From Clavaria fumosa (Eukaryota > Basidiomycota > Agaricomycetes > Agaricales > Clavariaceae): a stretch of DNA of 64,000 nt. The translations under genes and the position numbers were made by a program. Location of the stretch: the NCBI GenBank assembly GCA_951802425.1, contig OX637799.1, positions 1,364,001-1,428,000 of the forward strand. Direction: 5' to 3'. The notes below the pieces were generated by a model that had not been told where the DNA came from, made no database searches, and saw nothing but the letters and a program-made list of their open reading frames with translations. This document shows, piece after piece, positions 60,714 to 64,000 of the stretch (its first letter is position 1; the number at the start of each line of letters is the position of its first letter).

Positions 60714-62174
60714 ATGCAAACTCCCTCCTTCACCGTACACCCTGATGCTCCTTCCCCAGACGAGCAGTCGACCTTCCCTTCCATCTCCACTGGTGTCTCC
60801 CCGAATGGCGACAGCGACATGGATGAGGAGGTCGACCAGCTCGTCTCCGACATGGAAGAGGATCTTATCCTCCAACAGCTAACGAAGGTAAACGGTACAG
60901 TGCGGACACGAAACGCCCCCCCTCCTCCACTTCCATCGCAGGAGCCAGAGGACGTCGAGCCGACTGAGTCCGAGATCAACGTCTCCTCGATCAACAAAAG
61001 GGTCCGCTCAGGCAAAGTCGAGCGGATGCCGGGGCACACGCTTTTGCCTCAACTGCGTCTCGAGAGCATACTGCAGGCTGATGGTACGTCTTCCAAAAAT
61101 TTGCAATGTGTAGAAGGTGAACGTCTTGGCGCAGGGGTGACAGGTAATTTATCCATGTCCAAGGAAGCCATGTTCGTCTTGTCCACAGCGACTGTGAGTA
61201 GAACCCATTTTCCTTTTCACAATATCTGAGGCGACTGCGACTCCAGGAAGAGTTCATCAAGCGTGCGGCTCAAGCTGCAGAACGTCAAGCTCAGGCTCAG
61301 CGGCGAAATTTAATCACGTATCGAGACATGGGTAAGTCAGCTGCTTAAACCCTCAGTCTTCTTTTGAGCTGAAGATGAATTTCATCGGACAGCATGCAGC
61401 ATGCAGCAATATCAAGAGTTTATGTTCTTGCGAGGTTGGTCATATCTTGTTAGGTTGCCAATGCGACTCAGACTTGACATTACGTTTACCTCGACAGATA
61501 CAATACCACAGCCGGTCCCATTGTCGGAAGCTTTCCGGCGCAGGGAAGAAAAGGAAAAGGAAACTTCCGAAGGCATCCCTGCGATGTCATCGAATGCCAC
61601 GTCTTCTGCACTGAACGGCGCTGTTGCGCATCCCGCCATCTCAAAAACGAAGGCGAAAGCCCGTGCTATTGTAAATGGCAAAGACAATAGGGATAATCAA
61701 GACAACCAGGACAGCAAGGAAAACGACACCGCCGGTAGTCGGCGGGGCGACAAACGGGACACCAAAGGCCGAAATAGCCAAGGAGCGGGCATCATTGATG
61801 AAGAGATGAACGGAACCGAAGTCGTCGTGACTTCCTCAAACAGTCGACTCTCCCGCAAGTCACGTCACGAGCGCCGCGAGGCCGCCGCATCTGCCAAGAG
61901 CAAGGATGAGGAGAGCGCGTCTCTACAACCGCTACCAACGCAAACCGAAGACAACATGTCTTCCCCTCCCTCGCCGTCTGCGCAGGACGATGGTGCAAAG
62001 CGCGACTCACACAATTACTATCATAACAACTTCCTCGTACATCATGAATGGCCTGGAGCCTTCACTGGGCCTGCTAGCGGGTTCCTGTCCAATCCATCGT
62101 CGTTCCCCAGGGCTCCGCCACAGAATCCTGGCCGCACCATTTATTCGCAAGAATTCCAGGGCGTGGGGAAGTGA
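60714..62174 (+). CDS. histone-fold protein of the POLE4/Dpb3 (NF-YC-like) type
   Basis: Exons 60714-61083, 61144-61193, 61247-61331, 61393-61434 and 61498-62174 give 1224 nt, 407 residues. An acidic N-terminus (SDMDEEVDQLVSDMEED) precedes the histone fold, near residues 105-185: GHTLLPQLRLESILQADG, MSKEAMFVLSTAT, EEFIKRAAQAAERQAQAQRR, NLITYRDMA and QQYQEFMFLRDTIPQP. The R-x-x-x-I-L-x-x-D start and aromatic FxFL end match Dpb3/POLE4, small subunits of DNA polymerase epsilon; CHRAC-type subunits share the fold. The long basic, Asn/Asp- and Ser-rich C-terminal half (KARAIVNGKDNRDNQDNQD) is extra compared with human POLE4 and looks disordered. Confidence 0.8.
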
Positions 62175-62337
62175 TCCATCTTGATAGAGCTTCTTCATCG
62201 TAGCACTCCGTCTTGGTTGACGAGCTGTATGTTACTGTACTGTAAAGCGGACGACATAATTCCAAATCACTGATTAGATTACTGGTATGAAGATTGCCGC
62301 ATCTGGTTAGTGCGCGCACCGCACGTCGTCAGCCACG

Positions 62338-63868
62338 ATGTCGAACGTCGAAACACTTCCTGTTATTGACATCTCACCCTATTTGAGCGAAGGGAATGGC
62401 GACGCCCGCAGAGCGACTTCTGCCGCCTTGCACGCTGCCTGCGTCGAATACGGCTTTTTCTATCTCGACATCTCGCGCTACGTTGACCTCTCCGAGGCTG
62501 ATGAGCTGATCTCACTCGCGCGCCGATTTTTTAGTTCTCCCCAGGAAGAAAAAGATAAGATAGGCCTTGCGAACCAGGACGGTGCGCGCGGTACGGTCAA
62601 TTTCGCTGTCTTCTGTCGCAGCTTCGAAATGGGTTCACCAGCGTTTTCGAACGACAGGATATGCGAGACTCAAGGAAAACGTAACGCAAGGGAAACCGGA
62701 CAACCACGAAGGCATCGACTTTTATCGACCTGTCGAGGCGCCGGACAAGACGAAGCCACTGCAGGGCGAGAATCAATGGCCGGCTATTCCGGATTTCAAG
62801 GACAAGTACGATGCGTGGATTGCGAAGATGAAGGCGCTGGGATTGATCGTAATGAAGGCGTGCGTGCCGCCCCCGCCCTTTGACAATGACTCGCCCTCTC
62901 ACTCGCGCTGAACCGCGCAGAATGGCCGTGGGCCTCGGCATGGACGACAAAGAGTGGGAGGATCTGCGAGCCCAGATTGATGACAGCTTTTGGGTGCTTC
63001 GCATCATTGGTCCTTGGAGGCACCATCGAGTTTTGACCAAGGCCTCGCTAATCACCTCTTGCACAGGCTACCCTCCGCTTCCTAACGACCACGATGGATT
63101 TTCGTGCGGTGCTCATAAGTACGTTTTTTTCTGAGAATGTGTATAATACTTTCTGTATCTCAATGCCTCTTCTGACAGAGACTACGGCTGTCTAACGTGA
63201 GGGGAACAATGGGAATCCGAGTATAGACTCGATTTCACTTCGAGCCGACAGCTTTCTATATGCAGATCCCATCCCGGGCTCTCTGGAAGTGTTCGCCAAA
63301 GTCTCCGATACGACATCCTCTACCCTCGCAGATCTCCCCCCCTCGCAGGGTCAGGAACCAGGTATATGGATCAAGGCAGATCCTCGCCCGAATTGCGTCG
63401 TATGTAACATTGGTGAGAGTGAGTGGCCCTCTCCTCTCTTAGACATACACGTTCCACTGACAATGGTCACGGCCACACGCTAGTGTGGGAGATCTGGACG
63501 AATGGCATGTATAAGTCTACCCTTCATAGGGTAATCCACAGAGGCTCGAATTACCGGTGGGTGCTCTTGCGCATTTAGCAGGATGGCCAGCTGGACTCAC
63601 ACATGAATAGCGTCTCGTACGTTATTCACCTTGAGCTTCGCTGCCGAGGTTGATGGCTTCTGCTGTTCATATCAGGATTCCTTTCTTTTTTGAGCCCAAT
63701 TACGACGCGGTCATCAAGCCATTGGTTGCTGCCCTCCGCCCTCAAAACGACCAGGGGCATCCCGTAAAGAACTACGAATCTGTCGTGTATGGCGACTTCT
63801 TGATGCGTAAAGTGGGAGGCAATTTTGCCATGGGAGGAGGGATGGGCTTCTCCTGTTGCGATGATTAG
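62338..63868 (+). CDS. 2-oxoglutarate/Fe(II)-dependent oxygenase (isopenicillin N synthase-like)
   Basis: Nine exons: 62338-62590, 62658-62859, 62921-63009, 63067-63118, 63179-63196, 63252-63418, 63484-63556, a 6-nt microexon 63611-63616, and 63676-63868. Together they make 1053 nt, or 350 residues, typical for the family. The N-terminal DIOX_N part is VIDISPYLSEGN then AACVEYGFFYLDIS. The iron-binding H-x-D is in SCGAHKDYGCLTFLYADP. The second His is in STLHRVIHRGSN, and the 2-oxoglutarate-binding R-x-S is in YRVSIPFFFEPN. The end is VVYGDFLMRKVGGNFAMGG. The substrate cannot be told from sequence. Fungal relatives include gibberellin-desaturase-like and thymine-dioxygenase-like enzymes. Confidence 0.93.
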
Positions 63869-64000
63869 GCTTGATATTTCCTCAATTACAGGATTGATGT
63901 ACACAAAAATCATGATATACAGCACGGAAGACATCGCCCAGAGACTGTTTTCATGCTTTCTGGCGTTCCAATGCGTTCCAGCCCTTTCTAAGCCCTTTTG

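Overview
This window looks like a piece of an agaricomycete-type (mushroom-forming) basidiomycete nuclear genome. The genes are dense and cut by many introns of about 40-60 bp, several exons are very short, and a large block of chromodomain-bearing Ty3/gypsy LTR retrotransposons splits the window. I identified everything by reading translations and splice sites by eye; no database search was run.

Left gene block (1-20551). In order: a TCP11/Sok1-family protein (-, cut by the left edge); V-ATPase subunit B (-, 10 exons, 516 aa); tubulin-folding cofactor D (-); a PP2C phosphatase (+, first coding exon is only the ATG, 536 aa); a NudC-domain protein of NUDCD1 type (-, 634 aa); an Scm3/HJURP-like protein (-, 651 aa); and the DEAH-box ribosome-biogenesis helicase DHX37/Ecm16 (+), whose N-terminus carries an in-frame 27-bp triplication.

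Retrotransposon block (21969-49311). Four gypsy chromoviruses lie here, all with coding on the minus strand. Element A (21969-43082) is interrupted inside its chromodomain by element B (23604-37409). B in turn is interrupted between protease and reverse transcriptase by element C (26731-34912). Each of the three has its own 5-bp target duplication: TAATG, GTACT and GGGAG. LTR pairs diverge in the same order as the nesting (A about 5%, B about 3%, C about 2% by eye). Element D (43208-49311, duplication GTTAC) is separate. Nearly all premature stops in these copies are TGA where an arginine CGA is expected. Element C also carries, antisense to its own gag-pol, a decayed gene for a cysteine-cluster plus charged coiled-coil protein; this is the most novel item in the window. 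A 156-bp foldback lies just left of the block.

Right gene block (50129-64000). In order: a SEN1-type helicase (-); translin (+, 228 aa) across a shared promoter that contains a SINE-like insertion; SAGA subunit SGF29 (+, 341 aa); an Hsp20 small heat-shock protein (+, 182 aa); a POLE4/Dpb3-like histone-fold protein (+, 407 aa); and a 2OG-Fe(II) oxygenase (+, 350 aa) whose conserved R-x-S motif depends on a 6-nt microexon. The genes are mostly conserved housekeeping genes with no shared pathway. Wherever I fully resolved the exons, their summed length was a multiple of three.
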